Positions 18,306 through 28,559 of a DNA stretch of 64,000 bases are shown piece by piece. The position numbers and the translations under genes are program-made. The stretch covers positions 496,001 to 560,000 of the forward strand of contig NZ_FRBY01000004.1 of NCBI RefSeq assembly GCF_900142735.1. Direction: 5' to 3'. The notes under the pieces are model-generated. The model had not been told where the DNA came from and searched no databases. It worked only from the letters and a program-made list of their open reading frames with translations. This DNA comes from Flavobacterium saccharophilum (lineage in GTDB: Bacteria > Bacteroidota > Bacteroidia > Flavobacteriales > Flavobacteriaceae). How positions within the stretch are numbered: position 1 is the first letter of the stretch; each line of letters begins with the position of its first letter.

Positions 18306-19643
18306 ATGATTAAAAAAATAATCTTAACTGCTTTAGTTGTCGGAACAACTATTACCGGAACAGCACAGAATAAAATTGCTGCAGCGGATATTGCTCCAAA
18401 AATGAAATGGTTTGAAGACGCAAAACTAGGAATTTTTATTCACGCCGGAATTTATTCTGTTGCCGATGTTTCTGAATCCTGGAGTTTTCACAATGGAAAA
18501 ATTTCTGTTGAAGATTATATGAAACAACAAAAAAGTTACACTTTAAGTAATTACGATCCAGCGGCCTGGGCAGAAATGATCAAAGATTCTGGTGCAAAAT
18601 ATGCTGTAATTACAACGAAACACCACGATGGTGTGGCGATGTACGATACCAAACTAGGAAAATTGAGTTCGGTAAAAACGACTCCGGCTAAAAAAGATAT
18701 GGTTAAACCTTTTTTCGAAGAATTACGCAAAAGAGATATTAAATGTGGCGCTTATTTCTCCTTAATTGACTGGACACATAATGATTATCCGGGATTTTTG
18801 AAAGACAAAGCGCGTTATGATATTAAAAAAGAACCGGCTCGCTGGGAGCGTTTTCAAAAATTCTTTCAGGGACAAATCAAAGAAATTTCAGATTGGTATA
18901 ATCCTGATTTATGGTGGTTTGATGGAGACTGGGAGCACAGTGCTGAAGAATGGCAAGCAGAGAAAACACGTAAAATGATGTTAGACAGAAATCCAAATAC
19001 GATTATCAATGGACGTTTGCAGGGTTATGGTGATTATGATACGCCGGAACAAAATTTTCCGGTAGTTAGACCAGCTTATAAATGGTGGGAATTGTGTATG
19101 ACGATGAATGAGAATTGGGGGTATCGTGTGAGCGATACAAACTGGAAAACACCTTATGAAATCATTACCATTTTTGTGGATGCCGTTTCAAATGGAGGGA
19201 ATTTATTATTAGACATAGGACCAAAACCAGACGGAACTTATCCTGAAACCGTTGTTTCTACATTAAAAGAATTGGGTGACTGGAACAGAAGAAACGGTGA
19301 AGGTATTTTTGAAACTATTCCGGGAATTCCATTAGGACATTTTTACGGGCCAACAACACTTTCTAAAGATTCAAAAACGCTTTATTTATTTGTTCACGGA
19401 AAAACGTCAGGACAATTGATGTTAAAAGGACTTGATAATAAAATTCAGGATATTACAGTGTTGGGTTCAAATGTAAAATTGACGCATAAAGTGGTGGGTA
19501 AAATTTCATGGAGTGCTGTTCCGGGATTGGTCTACATTGATTTACCTGAAACAGCTATCGATAAATATGTGACGTGTATTAAAGTTACGTTAGATGCACC
19601 AATTAAATTATACAGAGGTCACGGAGGTTTCCTGACAAACTAA
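18306..19643 (+). CDS. GH29 alpha-L-fucosidase
   Basis: This 445-residue protein has a Sec signal ending near TITGTAQ. GH29 marks are KLGIFIHAGIYS, TTKHHDGVAMYD, the nucleophile in WWFDGDWE (Asp206) and GGNLLLDIGPKPDG. A short beta domain ends the protein. It lies between a GH2 (14 bases upstream) and a GH3 (50 bases downstream) in one plus-strand unit, just after the fucose catabolic operon, so the freed fucose can feed the neighbouring dehydrogenase pathway. It is the third of four GH29 genes when counted along the window. Linkage preference is not readable. Confidence 0.93.
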   Translation: MIKKIILTALVVGTTITGTAQNKIAAADIAPKMKWFEDAKLGIFIHAGIYSVADVSESWSFHNGKISVEDYMKQQKSYTLSNYDPAAWAEMIKDSGAKYAVITTKHHDGVAMYDTKLGKLSSVKTTPAKKDMVKPFFEELRKRDIKCGAYFSLIDWTHNDYPGFLKDKARYDIKKEPARWERFQKFFQGQIKEISDWYNPDLWWFDGDWEHSAEEWQAEKTRKMMLDRNPNTIINGRLQGYGDYDTPEQNFPVVRPAYKWWELCMTMNENWGYRVSDTNWKTPYEIITIFVDAVSNGGNLLLDIGPKPDGTYPETVVSTLKELGDWNRRNGEGIFETIPGIPLGHFYGPTTLSKDSKTLYLFVHGKTSGQLMLKGLDNKIQDITVLGSNVKLTHKVVGKISWSAVPGLVYIDLPETAIDKYVTCIKVTLDAPIKLYRGHGGFLTN

Positions 19644-19693
19644 TACTAATCAAAATAATAGATTATAATTCACCTTAAAGGTATTTCAATAGA

Positions 19694-22369
19694 ATGATCA
19701 TGAACAAAAAAGCATTTTTAATAACTTTATTTTTTGGAGTTCAAACACTGTTTTCTCAAAACACTCCAAAATATAAAAACCCAAAATTACCGGTAGAAGA
19801 CCGCGTTCAGGATTTATTGTCCAGAATGACGGTTGAGGAGAAATTTTGGCAAATGTTCATGATTCCAGGTGATTTGTCTGATGGGGCAGAAAATTATAAA
19901 AATGGCATTTTTGGTTTTCAGGTAAGTGCCAAAGGAAGTACCGATGCAAGCAATCAAATTTTAGATTACAGTGCAGCAAGTAATGCAAAGGAAACTGTAA
20001 AACTGATTAATAAAATACAGAAATACTTTGTAGAAAAAACGCGTCTCGGTATTCCGATAATTGCTTTTGATGAAGCTTTACACGGACTAGTACGAGATGG
20101 CGCAACCGCTTTTCCTCAATCTATTTCATTGGCAGCAACATTTGATCCGGCTTTGGTTAAAAGAGTTTCAACTGCTATTGCGATGGAATCTAAAAGTCGT
20201 GGAATTCGCCAGATTTTATCACCGGTTGTCAATCTTGCTTCAGATGTTCGTTGGGGAAGAGTAGAAGAAACCTATGGTGAAGATCCTTTTCTTTCTTCAA
20301 AAATGGGAGTGGCCTATGTGTCCTCTTTTGAGGAAAGAGGCGTGATTACAACGCCTAAACATTTCCTTGCGAATAGTGGTGATGGTGGACGTGATAGTTA
20401 CCCAATTGATTACAACGAACGTTATTTAGAAGAATATCAGCTTCCACCATTTCGTGCTTGTTTTACCGAAGGAGGAAGTCGAAGCGTGATGACTTCTTAT
20501 AATTCTTTGAACGGGAGTCCTTGTACTGCGAATGATTGGTTGTTGAATAAAAAATTAAAAGGAGAAATGAATTTTAAAGGATTCATTATTTCAGATGCGA
20601 ATGCTGTTGGTGGCGGAAATGTATTGCATTATACGGCAAAAGATTATCCGGAATCAAGTGCAAACGCCATAAATAATGGTTTGGATGTGATTTTTCAAAC
20701 TGCCTTTGATCACTATAAATTATTTCAACCGCCATTTTTAGACGGAAGAATTGATATGAAAAATATCAACGAATCGGTAGCCAGAGTTTTGAGATTGAAG
20801 TTTGAATTGGGATTGTTTGAAAATCCGTATGCCGATGAAAAAGAGACAAATAAATGGAACGGAAATCCGCTTCACAAATTATTGTCAAGAGAAGCAGCTG
20901 AAAAAGGAATGGTGCTGTTGAAAAATGACAACAATGTTTTACCTCTTAAAAAATCAATAAAATCAATTGCCTTAATAGGAAATGATATAACCGAAGCACG
21001 TTTAGGTGGTTACAGCGGTCCGGGTAACGGAAAAGTGAATATGCTGGAAGGAATCAAAGGGAAGTTAGGAAAATCGGTTGAGATTAATGTTGCTGAAGGC
21101 TGTGCAAGAAAAAGTATAGATTATACTGTTGTACCAGCAACAAGTTTGTTTAGTGTTGAAAAAGGAAAAACGGTAAACGGATTAACAGGTGAATATTTTA
21201 ATAATGTGCAACTAAGCGGAAGTCCGGCTATTACAAGATTAGACAATGCTATTAATTTTGACTGGACATTATATTCTCCGGATCAGGCAAAAATTAATTA
21301 CGATTTTTATTCGGCTAAATGGACAGGAAAAATAAAATCTCCAGTGACAGGAACTTATAAAATAGGTTTTGAAGGGAATGATGGTTATCGTTTGTATTTG
21401 AATGGAAAACTACTTATTGATAATTGGAAAAGCCAGACTTATTCAACAAAATTGGTTGATTTCAATTTTGAGAAAGACAAAGAATACGATATTAAAGTGG
21501 AGTTCTTCGAATCGCAGGGTTATGCCAAATTCAAGTTGGTTTGGAATATAGGAGTAAACAACGATTGGGAACATAAAATTGATGAAGCTGTGGCTGCTGC
21601 TAAAAAATCAGATGTGGCTGTAATTGCCGCAGGAATCGAAGAAGGAGAATTCAATGACAGAGCTTACCTAGGTTTGTTAGGCCATCAGGAAGAATTAATA
21701 AATGCAGTTGCCGCAACAGGAAAACCGGTTGTAGTGATTTTGGTTGGAGGAAGCGCCATTACCATGGACAAATGGATTAACAATGTACCATCCATTTTAG
21801 ATGTTTGGTATCCGGGCGAAGATGGAGGTAATGCAGTCGCGAATATTTTATTTGGAGATAAAAATCCGGCTGGACGTTTGCCAATTACTTTCCCAGTTTT
21901 TGAAGGTCAATTACCATTGGTTTACAATCACAAACCAACAGGTCGTTCCGATGATTATACTAATTTGAACGGTGCACCTTTATTTCCTTTTGGATACGGA
22001 CTGAGTTATTCAACTTTTGAATATAGCAATTTAAGATTTGACAAAAAACAAATAGGAAAAGCAGAAACAACAAAAGTGTATTGTACAATAAAAAATACCA
22101 GTAAAGTTGATGGAGATGAAGTAATTCAGTTTTATGTAAGAGATGTTTTGGCATCAATTGCCCAGCCAATCAAGCAGATGAAAGGTTTTCAGAGAATTTT
22201 TCTTAAAGCGGGAGAATCAAAAGAAATAGGCTTTGACATTAACAAAAAAACTTTGCAAATGTTAAACGAGGATATGAAATGGGTGGTTGAACCGGGCGAT
22301 TTTAGAATTATGATTGGTGCTTCTTCGAGAGATATTCGATTGAGAGAAGTTCTTACGGTGACAGAATAA
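19694..22369 (+). CDS. GH3 beta-glycosidase with inserted PA14 domain
   Basis: This 891-residue protein starts at 19694 or at the second ATG six bases later; the signal ends near QTLFSQ. The GH3 N-terminal barrel includes EALHGLVRDGATAFPQ, WGRVEETYGEDPFL, KHFLANSGDGGRDS and the likely nucleophile Asp301 in IISDANAVGG. A PA14 domain is inserted at about residues 494-624 (GLTGEYFNN, GNDGYRLYLNGKLLIDNW). The alpha/beta sandwich and fibronectin III-like C-terminus follow, with FPFGYGLSYSTF. PA14 inserts shape the active-site pocket in GH3 beta-glucosidases and xylosidases. In this locus a role on core beta-xylose or GlcNAc is possible, but substrate is inferred only from context. Confidence 0.9.
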   Translation: MIMNKKAFLITLFFGVQTLFSQNTPKYKNPKLPVEDRVQDLLSRMTVEEKFWQMFMIPGDLSDGAENYKNGIFGFQVSAKGSTDASNQILDYSAASNAKETVKLINKIQKYFVEKTRLGIPIIAFDEALHGLVRDGATAFPQSISLAATFDPALVKRVSTAIAMESKSRGIRQILSPVVNLASDVRWGRVEETYGEDPFLSSKMGVAYVSSFEERGVITTPKHFLANSGDGGRDSYPIDYNERYLEEYQLPPFRACFTEGGSRSVMTSYNSLNGSPCTANDWLLNKKLKGEMNFKGFIISDANAVGGGNVLHYTAKDYPESSANAINNGLDVIFQTAFDHYKLFQPPFLDGRIDMKNINESVARVLRLKFELGLFENPYADEKETNKWNGNPLHKLLSREAAEKGMVLLKNDNNVLPLKKSIKSIALIGNDITEARLGGYSGPGNGKVNMLEGIKGKLGKSVEINVAEGCARKSIDYTVVPATSLFSVEKGKTVNGLTGEYFNNVQLSGSPAITRLDNAINFDWTLYSPDQAKINYDFYSAKWTGKIKSPVTGTYKIGFEGNDGYRLYLNGKLLIDNWKSQTYSTKLVDFNFEKDKEYDIKVEFFESQGYAKFKLVWNIGVNNDWEHKIDEAVAAAKKSDVAVIAAGIEEGEFNDRAYLGLLGHQEELINAVAATGKPVVVILVGGSAITMDKWINNVPSILDVWYPGEDGGNAVANILFGDKNPAGRLPITFPVFEGQLPLVYNHKPTGRSDDYTNLNGAPLFPFGYGLSYSTFEYSNLRFDKKQIGKAETTKVYCTIKNTSKVDGDEVIQFYVRDVLASIAQPIKQMKGFQRIFLKAGESKEIGFDINKKTLQMLNEDMKWVVEPGDFRIMIGASSRDIRLREVLTVTE

Positions 22370-22410
22370 GAATTTGTATTGGTGAATTAATTTAAAAAGA
22401 TAATGCCTCT

Positions 22411-22440
22411 TTGTTTTATACTTGTTTTATACTTGTTTTA
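22411..22440 (+). repeat. Short tandem repeat after GH3
   Basis: The 11-bp unit TTGTTTTATAC is present twice in full and a third time in part. It is low-complexity sequence and may be a slippage product. Confidence 0.7.
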
Positions 22441-22802
22441 ATGAGTTTCGGAGAGTTAAAATGTAAATAAAACAGACGTAAAAAATAATTCATCTGGCAG
22501 TTTTTTTAATGAGGATAAATAAAAATAATTGTTGTTAAAAAAAATGAAATAATAAGTTGTTTCTTTTTTAGAAATGAATTTTAAATAAAGAATAGATTAT
22601 GTTAAAAATATCATAATTTTAACAGTTTGATTTTATTTTTTGTCCGTGTTTAATTACGATTCAATTTTGTGCTATTATTATTTATTTAATAAAATAAAAT
22701 TGAATTATTTAAACTGTATCTATTTTGTTTACAGGTTGTTATGTATATTTGTTTTAAATTTGACTTTAAAATGTTAAAATAAATAAATACATTAAAAAAA
22801 TC

Positions 22803-22844
22803 ACTAAAACGTTTTTGTTAATCGTTTTATTAAATATATATTTG
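22803..22844 (+). promoter_or_regulatory. SusC promoter with overlapping operators
   Basis: A Bacteroidetes-type promoter can be read as TTTG (22814-22817), 19 bases, then TATATTTG (22837-22844). ACTAAAACGTTTT at 22803-22815 matches the operator family and overlaps the minus-33 box. A second, inverted copy-like stretch (AATCGTTTTATTAAA, from 22820) fills the spacer. This arrangement suits repression by occlusion. Confidence 0.6.
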
Positions 22845-22967
22845 CTAAGAATAATTAACGAAGGTTTAAGAAAAAGTTAACATTTTGTAATGAGATAAAA
22901 TATCAAAAAAATCTTGTAAACAACAAATTAATAAGTCAAACGTTTTCATTCATTCTGATCGATAAAA

Positions 22968-23042
22968 ATGAAAGGATTTAGGACAGAATTACTTGAAAAA
23001 GTTCTTAAAAATTATGGGCCAGATAAATCAATTGAAGAATAA
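22968..23042 (+). CDS. Possible 24-residue leader peptide or remnant
   Basis: ATG to TAA encodes a 24-residue frame beginning MKGFRTELLEKVL and ending GPDKSIEE, inside the presumed SusC leader. It is more GC-rich and protein-like than its surroundings, but I recognise no family. It could be a leader peptide, a decayed gene fragment or chance. Confidence 0.2.
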   Translation: MKGFRTELLEKVLKNYGPDKSIEE

Positions 23043-23364
23043 AAAAAAGAGCAATCTAATTTAAGGTATTCGTCTTAATAGTTCATGAAATCTTTTTTTA
23101 AAACCAAAATACTAAAACGTTGTAGTTACCAATGTTGAAAAATAAATTCAAAAAATGACTAAGAAAACTGAAACAAATTATTAAAAAACAAAAAGCTTAT
23201 GATGTAAAAAAAAACAGAGTATTAATCAAGGGAATTATTACCAAATTCTGATAAGGAGAAAACGGTAATTTAAAATTAAAGGTTTTAGTATTCAATATTT
23301 TTTAGAAATCGGAAATCTTTCAATTTAAACAAAATTTAAAAACCAAACCAAACTAATATTAATT

Positions 23365-26300
23365 ATGAGAAAACTGTTATATGAATCGCTGTTAGTTTTT
23401 CTAATGGTATTGTGCTTTCAAAATGCAAAAGCACAAAACACAACAATCTCTGGGGTAATTACAGACAATACTAATGTACCCGTTCCATCAGCGATTGTTA
23501 GAGAAAAAGGAACAAAAGTAGAAACGATTACAGACGAGAACGGAGCATTTACAATCTCTGTAGGAGAAGGTGCTACTCTTATTGTAAGTTCAATAGGTTA
23601 CAAAACATCAGAATTAAAAGCTACTGATGGAATGAAAGTCAGATTAGCAAGTGGTACCAACGAACTTGATGGTGTTACAGTTACCGCTTTGGGGCAATCT
23701 AAAAAGAATAAATCAATTGGTTACGCTACAAGTGTAATTAAAGCAGATGCAATCGTTAAAACAGCATCTCCTACAATTGCTAACTCTTTGTATGGTAAAG
23801 CGCCGGGTGTTCGTATTACTGCTACTCCTGGTGGAGCAGGAGCAATCAGTATTCAGATTCGTGGAATCAACTCTATTACAGGTAAAAATCAGCCACTTAT
23901 TGTTATGGATGGTGTGCCAATTCGTAATGGAGAGGTTTCTAACAGCGATTACTGGAATCAACCACGTATTAAAAGCAATGGTTTAGCAGATATTAACCCT
24001 GAAGACATTGAAAATATCTCGATCCTTAAAGGAGCTTCTGCAGCTGCCTTATATGGGTCTGAGGCTGTAAATGGGGTGGTATTAATTACATCTAAATCAG
24101 GTAAAGGGAAAAAAGGCTTAGGTGTCGATTTTAGTACTAGTTACTCAGGAAACCAAATAGCTTACCTGCCAAGATTTCAGTATGAAAGAGGTCCGGGTTA
24201 TTCTAATGGTACTTTTAATCCAAACTGGGCTGCACCAGACGGTTTTGTGCAATATGATACAAATGGCGATGGAGTTAATGATATGAGAGGAGTTGCGAAC
24301 AGTTCTGTAAACTTTGGTCCTTGGTTTGATGGAAAACCAATTATGACATGGGATGGTGTAGTACGTCCGTATTCTGCACAAAAAGATGGTTACAAAAACA
24401 TGTTCCAAAACGCATGGGATACAACTACAAACTTTGCCCTTACAAACAATACTGAAAACAGCAGTGTACGTTTCTCTTATACTCGTATTGAATCAGAAGG
24501 TTTAAGTATGAATAATAACAACAAAAAGAATAACTTTAACTTAAATGCATCATTTAAGACAGGTAAGTTAAAAACAGATGTTGTTGTAAGTTATTTGAAT
24601 CAGAATGTACGTAATCGTTCATTTGCTTTAGATCGTTTAGTAAATAACTTTACAGGTATGCTTAGTCCATTTGATAATGGTGATTGGTACAGAGCAAAAT
24701 ACAAAACAAGTTTAGGTTATAAATATGTTACAAATCAAAATCAAAGTTTAACTCCGGACGAAAATATTATTCGTAACGGTTTCAAAGCTGATATTGGTGA
24801 TTTCTTTTGGAATACAAATGCAAATCAACAAGAAGAGATCACAAATCGTATTATAGCAAATCTTACCGAAACGCTTTCAATTACTAACGATTTGTCTATC
24901 CGTGGACGTGTTTCGACTGATTTAACAGCAATAAATACAGAAACAAAGAATCCATTAGAAAGACCTTTAATTTATGGTTTTGGAACAGGGTCTTATCAAA
25001 TGGAAGGTCAGGACTATAATGTTCTTTATGGTGAATTAATAGCGACATACAACAAAAAATTAAATGATGATTTCACTGTTGGTGCATTATTTGGTTATTC
25101 TGGAACACAGGAAACATCTAAATATTTGTCTCGTTCTACTAATGGTGGTTTAAGTGTGGAAGGTTGGTATGATGTAAATTCTTCTGTTGGATTAGCTAAT
25201 AGTGGCTCTAAACAATTTACAATACTTAAAGATGCACTTTTTGGAACTGTAAGTGGAAGTTATAAAAACTATTTGTTCCTTGAAGGTACATTAAGAAGAG
25301 ACCGTACTTCAACAATGAATCCGAATAATAATGCTTTTACGTATCCTTCTGTAAACTCTAGTTTCATTTTATCAGAAGCTGTTACATTACCGGATTTCAT
25401 TAATTACGCAAAAATGCGTGGTTCTTGGGGTATTGTAGGATCTTATCCAGAGGCATTTCTAGCTAACGTAGCATTTGATCAGGTTTCTTTAGGGTCACAA
25501 GGATCATCAAGTCCTGTATTGACTACGACGTCACAAGCTAAATATGGAAATGAAGGCATTAAACCTGAAATGAAGCATGAAATAGAACTTGGTTTTGAAA
25601 CTAAATTCTTGGATAGAAGATTAGGATTGGATTTCTCTTTCTATACAGCGAAAATTAAAGATCAGATTATTGCATTGTCTATACCACCTACTTCGGGAGC
25701 GACTTCTATTTTGACGAATGTTGGTGAATTAAGTAATAAAGGATTCGAGGTTGCTTTGACAGGTACACCTGTTAGAACAGATAATTTTTCTTGGGATGTA
25801 ACCTTGAACTGGGCTAAAAACATCAATAAAGTAGTAAAATTATCAGATGGTTCTAATGAGATTTTGCATGCTGACTATGATGGATCTGCTGCTCAATTAA
25901 AATCAGTAGTAGGACAAGAGATGGGAGGGATTTATGCACACCCTATCAAAACAGATGCTAATGGTAATAAAGTGGTTGGTTCTGATGGATTTTATCAGCT
26001 TGATGGAGACAAATGGGAAAAATACGGATCAGCTATGGCTAAAGGTGTTGGAGGTTTAATCAACTCTTTGACTTATAAAAACTTCACATTAGATATTGGT
26101 ATTGATTACTCTTACGGCGGTTCTTTGATGCCAACAGGGATGAACTGGATGACATCTAGAGGATTAACAGAAGAATCATTAAACTACAGTACAAATGAGC
26201 GTGGTGGTTTAACCTATTACATGGATAACGGAAAAGGGGTTCAGGTGCCAAACAGTGCAACTGCAGGACCAGGAGGGCAACCATTATTCCGTGATGGTAT

Positions 26301-26685
26301 GTTAATGAATGGTGTAAATGTTGATGGAACTCCAAATACAAACGTAGTTTCTCAGGCAGGTTATTATGTTGTAACTTACAACTGGGGAGGTCCTCAGTAT
26401 GATAGTGTTTCTCGTTATGAGTTGTATATTCAAAAGAACGACTATGTTAAATTAAGAGAGTTATCACTTATGTATAATGTACCAGCATCTTACGCTAGTA
26501 AAATTGGAGCTACTAGGTTAAGTCTTTCTTTCTTCGGACGTAACTTGTTTTACTTCTACAGAACAATCAAAGATATGGATTCTGAAGCAACAACTTCAGG
26601 AACACAGTGGTCTCAAAACGTGAACAACTCAGGAATCACTCCGTCTACTAGAAGTTATGGAGTAGTATTGAGAGCATCTTTCTAA
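23365..26685 (+). CDS. SusC-type TonB-dependent outer membrane transporter, without STN domain
   Basis: This 1106-residue protein has a Sec signal ending near QNAKAQ. A carboxypeptidase-regulatory-like domain follows (about 27-95, TISGVITDNTNVPVPSA and TDENGAFTISV), then the TonB-box region and plug (GVTVTALGQSKKNK, KAPGVRITATPGGAG, IRGINSITGKNQPLIVMDGVP, GASAAALYGSEAVNGVVLITSK) and a large beta-barrel ending in RASF with terminal Phe. It lacks the STN domain of the second SusC at 59956, so it should not signal through the FecI/FecR system. A SusD-like partner starts 29 bases downstream. It probably imports glycopeptide or N-glycan oligosaccharides. Confidence 0.95.
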   Translation: MRKLLYESLLVFLMVLCFQNAKAQNTTISGVITDNTNVPVPSAIVREKGTKVETITDENGAFTISVGEGATLIVSSIGYKTSELKATDGMKVRLASGTNELDGVTVTALGQSKKNKSIGYATSVIKADAIVKTASPTIANSLYGKAPGVRITATPGGAGAISIQIRGINSITGKNQPLIVMDGVPIRNGEVSNSDYWNQPRIKSNGLADINPEDIENISILKGASAAALYGSEAVNGVVLITSKSGKGKKGLGVDFSTSYSGNQIAYLPRFQYERGPGYSNGTFNPNWAAPDGFVQYDTNGDGVNDMRGVANSSVNFGPWFDGKPIMTWDGVVRPYSAQKDGYKNMFQNAWDTTTNFALTNNTENSSVRFSYTRIESEGLSMNNNNKKNNFNLNASFKTGKLKTDVVVSYLNQNVRNRSFALDRLVNNFTGMLSPFDNGDWYRAKYKTSLGYKYVTNQNQSLTPDENIIRNGFKADIGDFFWNTNANQQEEITNRIIANLTETLSITNDLSIRGRVSTDLTAINTETKNPLERPLIYGFGTGSYQMEGQDYNVLYGELIATYNKKLNDDFTVGALFGYSGTQETSKYLSRSTNGGLSVEGWYDVNSSVGLANSGSKQFTILKDALFGTVSGSYKNYLFLEGTLRRDRTSTMNPNNNAFTYPSVNSSFILSEAVTLPDFINYAKMRGSWGIVGSYPEAFLANVAFDQVSLGSQGSSSPVLTTTSQAKYGNEGIKPEMKHEIELGFETKFLDRRLGLDFSFYTAKIKDQIIALSIPPTSGATSILTNVGELSNKGFEVALTGTPVRTDNFSWDVTLNWAKNINKVVKLSDGSNEILHADYDGSAAQLKSVVGQEMGGIYAHPIKTDANGNKVVGSDGFYQLDGDKWEKYGSAMAKGVGGLINSLTYKNFTLDIGIDYSYGGSLMPTGMNWMTSRGLTEESLNYSTNERGGLTYYMDNGKGVQVPNSATAGPGGQPLFRDGMLMNGVNVDGTPNTNVVSQAGYYVVTYNWGGPQYDSVSRYELYIQKNDYVKLRELSLMYNVPASYASKIGATRLSLSFFGRNLFYFYRTIKDMDSEATTSGTQWSQNVNNSGITPSTRSYGVVLRASF

Positions 26686-26714
26686 TAGGATAAATTATAA
26701 TTAAAATAGACAAC

Positions 26715-28283
26715 ATGAGAAAATTATTATATATATCATTAGCTTCAGTCGCAATTTCTTTGAGCTCTTGTTCGAAAGATGATTTTGCAGAAGCATATAG
26801 AGATCCGTCAAAGGTAACAACTACAACAGTGCCTAAACAATTTGCCGGATTTATGAAAGTTAACTATGAAGATGTAATTCCGGCGTATTGGAATTATTTT
26901 ACTGTAATAAGAACAACTTCATTAAGTTATACTCAAGGACACGGGATCGTTAATTCGTCTGGGCGTTATGTACCGGCAGGAGCAGTAACTAACAGATGGG
27001 ATAGATATTATAGATTCATCACTCAATATAGAGAGCTGGAAAAAGTAATGGCTTCTTTACCTGCTGCTGAGCAGGCAGAAAGTAGAATCTATACTATTAC
27101 GTCTACAATCTATTTGTATGATCATACTGCAAAAATGATTGATAACTTCGGTGATATTCCTTTCTCTGAAGCGGGTAAAATTAGTTCAACTGGAGGAGCT
27201 TATGCTCTTGCATTACCTAAGTACGATAATCAGACAGAGCTTTACACGATGATGTTAGATCAATTGAAAGCTTTTTCTACTGAATTGAATACTATTACTT
27301 TGACAGATAAAACAAATTTGGAGTTCAAAAATCAGGATTTAATCAACAAAGGTAGTCTTGTAGCTTGGAAAAACTATTGTAATTCTTTGCGTTTGAAGTT
27401 GTTAAATAGAGTTTCTGCGGTTTCGACTTTTTCAGGAAGAGCAAATACAGAAATGGCTGAGATTATTTCTGAAGGAAAAATTGTGGACGAAAGTTCAGAA
27501 GATATTGCTTTCAGAGTGTATACTTTAGATACTGATTTAGATACTCAAGGTTTCGTAGATGCTTTAGAATCTCCAGGTTGGAACAATAACCTTGCTCCAA
27601 AACCTATGATTGATCACATGAATGCAAACAGTGATCCTCGTCAGTCATGGTTATTTGAAAAAGGTGAGAATGCAACAGACTTCGTAGGATTAGATCCATT
27701 AGCGACTACTGCTGTTCAGGATAAACAAATAGCTGATGGTGATATTGCTATCTACAATAGATCAGTTATTAGTAGAAACGATTGGTTGCCAGGAACTTTG
27801 GTGAATTCTGCTGAGGTAAACTTGATTCTTGCAGAGTATTATTCAAGAACTGGAAATGCTGCTTCAGCAAAAACACATTTTGAAAAAGCAATCAGACAAT
27901 CTATTCAATATTATGTAAGATTAGGTGATAAGGCAGATGACGTTACATGGAAGCCAACTAGCGAGCCAACAACTGCTGAAATTGATGCTTATATTGCTAA
28001 AATTAATTTTGCAGGTGCTACAACAGCTGCTGCTCAACTAGAATTGATCGCTTTTCAAAAGTATATTCATTATAACATTATGCAGGCCGACGAATCTTGG
28101 TCTGAGCAAAGAAGGTTGAAACTTCCAGCGCTTAATTTCGCGCAAGATGAAACAAGCCCTCAAAAAACACCTCCAACGCGTTGGACATACCCAAGTTCTG
28201 AAAGTGTTTATAATACAAATAACTATAATACAGTTAAAGACAAAGATAATTTAAGTACAAAAATTTTCTGGGACGTAAAATAA
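26715..28283 (+). CDS. SusD/RagB-like outer membrane lipoprotein
   Basis: This 522-residue protein has a lipoprotein signal with lipobox before the Cys in SLSSCSKDD. The sequence fits the SusD-like family often annotated as SusD and RagB outer membrane lipoprotein: helical TPR-type segments such as SLVAWKNYCNSLRLKLLNRVS, ESPGWNNNLAPKPMIDHM, and a late NSAEVNLILAEYYSRTGN motif before FEKAIRQSIQYY. It would form the lid of the SusC channel and bind the glycan. It follows SusC by 29 bases and is closed by a clear terminator, so this is a two-gene SusCD unit with no accompanying SusE/F-type surface lipoprotein. Confidence 0.93.
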   Translation: MRKLLYISLASVAISLSSCSKDDFAEAYRDPSKVTTTTVPKQFAGFMKVNYEDVIPAYWNYFTVIRTTSLSYTQGHGIVNSSGRYVPAGAVTNRWDRYYRFITQYRELEKVMASLPAAEQAESRIYTITSTIYLYDHTAKMIDNFGDIPFSEAGKISSTGGAYALALPKYDNQTELYTMMLDQLKAFSTELNTITLTDKTNLEFKNQDLINKGSLVAWKNYCNSLRLKLLNRVSAVSTFSGRANTEMAEIISEGKIVDESSEDIAFRVYTLDTDLDTQGFVDALESPGWNNNLAPKPMIDHMNANSDPRQSWLFEKGENATDFVGLDPLATTAVQDKQIADGDIAIYNRSVISRNDWLPGTLVNSAEVNLILAEYYSRTGNAASAKTHFEKAIRQSIQYYVRLGDKADDVTWKPTSEPTTAEIDAYIAKINFAGATTAAAQLELIAFQKYIHYNIMQADESWSEQRRLKLPALNFAQDETSPQKTPPTRWTYPSSESVYNTNNYNTVKDKDNLSTKIFWDVK

Positions 28284-28316
28284 GCTCCTTATAGATTAAT
28301 ATTTTGTTATTAGTAA

Positions 28317-28362
28317 GAAACCCCAAAGTCAGGAAATTTCCAGACGATGGGGTTTCTTTTTT
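28317..28362 (+). terminator. Terminator of the SusCD unit
   Basis: The 9-bp arms GAAACCCCA (28317-28325) and TGGGGTTTC (28348-28356) are followed by a T-run, 34 bases after the SusD stop. Confidence 0.85.
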
Positions 28363-28370
28363 AATATCAA

Positions 28371-28432
28371 ATGTCAATTTCAATGTCAATGTCAATGCAA
28401 TAGCAATGTCAATTTCAATGAAATATCAATGA
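28371..28432. repeat. Degenerate CAATGT/TCAATG short repeats
   Basis: About nine imperfect copies of a TCAATG-like hexamer lie between two convergent terminators. They look like simple-sequence expansion; no coding frame or dyad explains them. Confidence 0.6.
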
Positions 28433-28511
28433 GAATTGGCAATAGGGCAGAGTTTGAAACTTTTTTTGATGGGAATAAGATATTTTCTAAATAGTGAAAA
28501 CTACATTGCAT

Positions 28512-28559
28512 AAAAAAAATCGACGAATTTACAGTTTATATCACTGCAGTTCGTCGATT
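28512..28559 (-). terminator. Terminator of the minus-strand M28 peptidase unit
   Basis: Arms AATCGACGAA (28518-28527) and TTCGTCGATT (28550-28559) form a 10-bp stem. On the minus strand the stem is followed by a T-run (A-run at 28512-28519), about 85 bases after the peptidase stop. Confidence 0.85.

Larger units (their letters stand above)
22370..23364. other. 995-base intergenic region and long SusC leader
   Basis: This very AT-rich stretch separates GH3 from SusC. It contains an 11-bp tandem repeat, a promoter overlapped by operator-like sequence, further AAACGTTT-type sites at 22938-22945 and ACTAAAACGTTGTAGT at 23111-23126, and a 24-codon reading frame at 22968. If transcription starts near 22851, the SusC message has an untranslated leader of about 510 bases. 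Confidence 0.55.

Noticed and set aside
28371..28432. Possible CRISPR-like array
   Set aside because: Units are six bases, imperfect, without unique spacers, and no cas gene is present.
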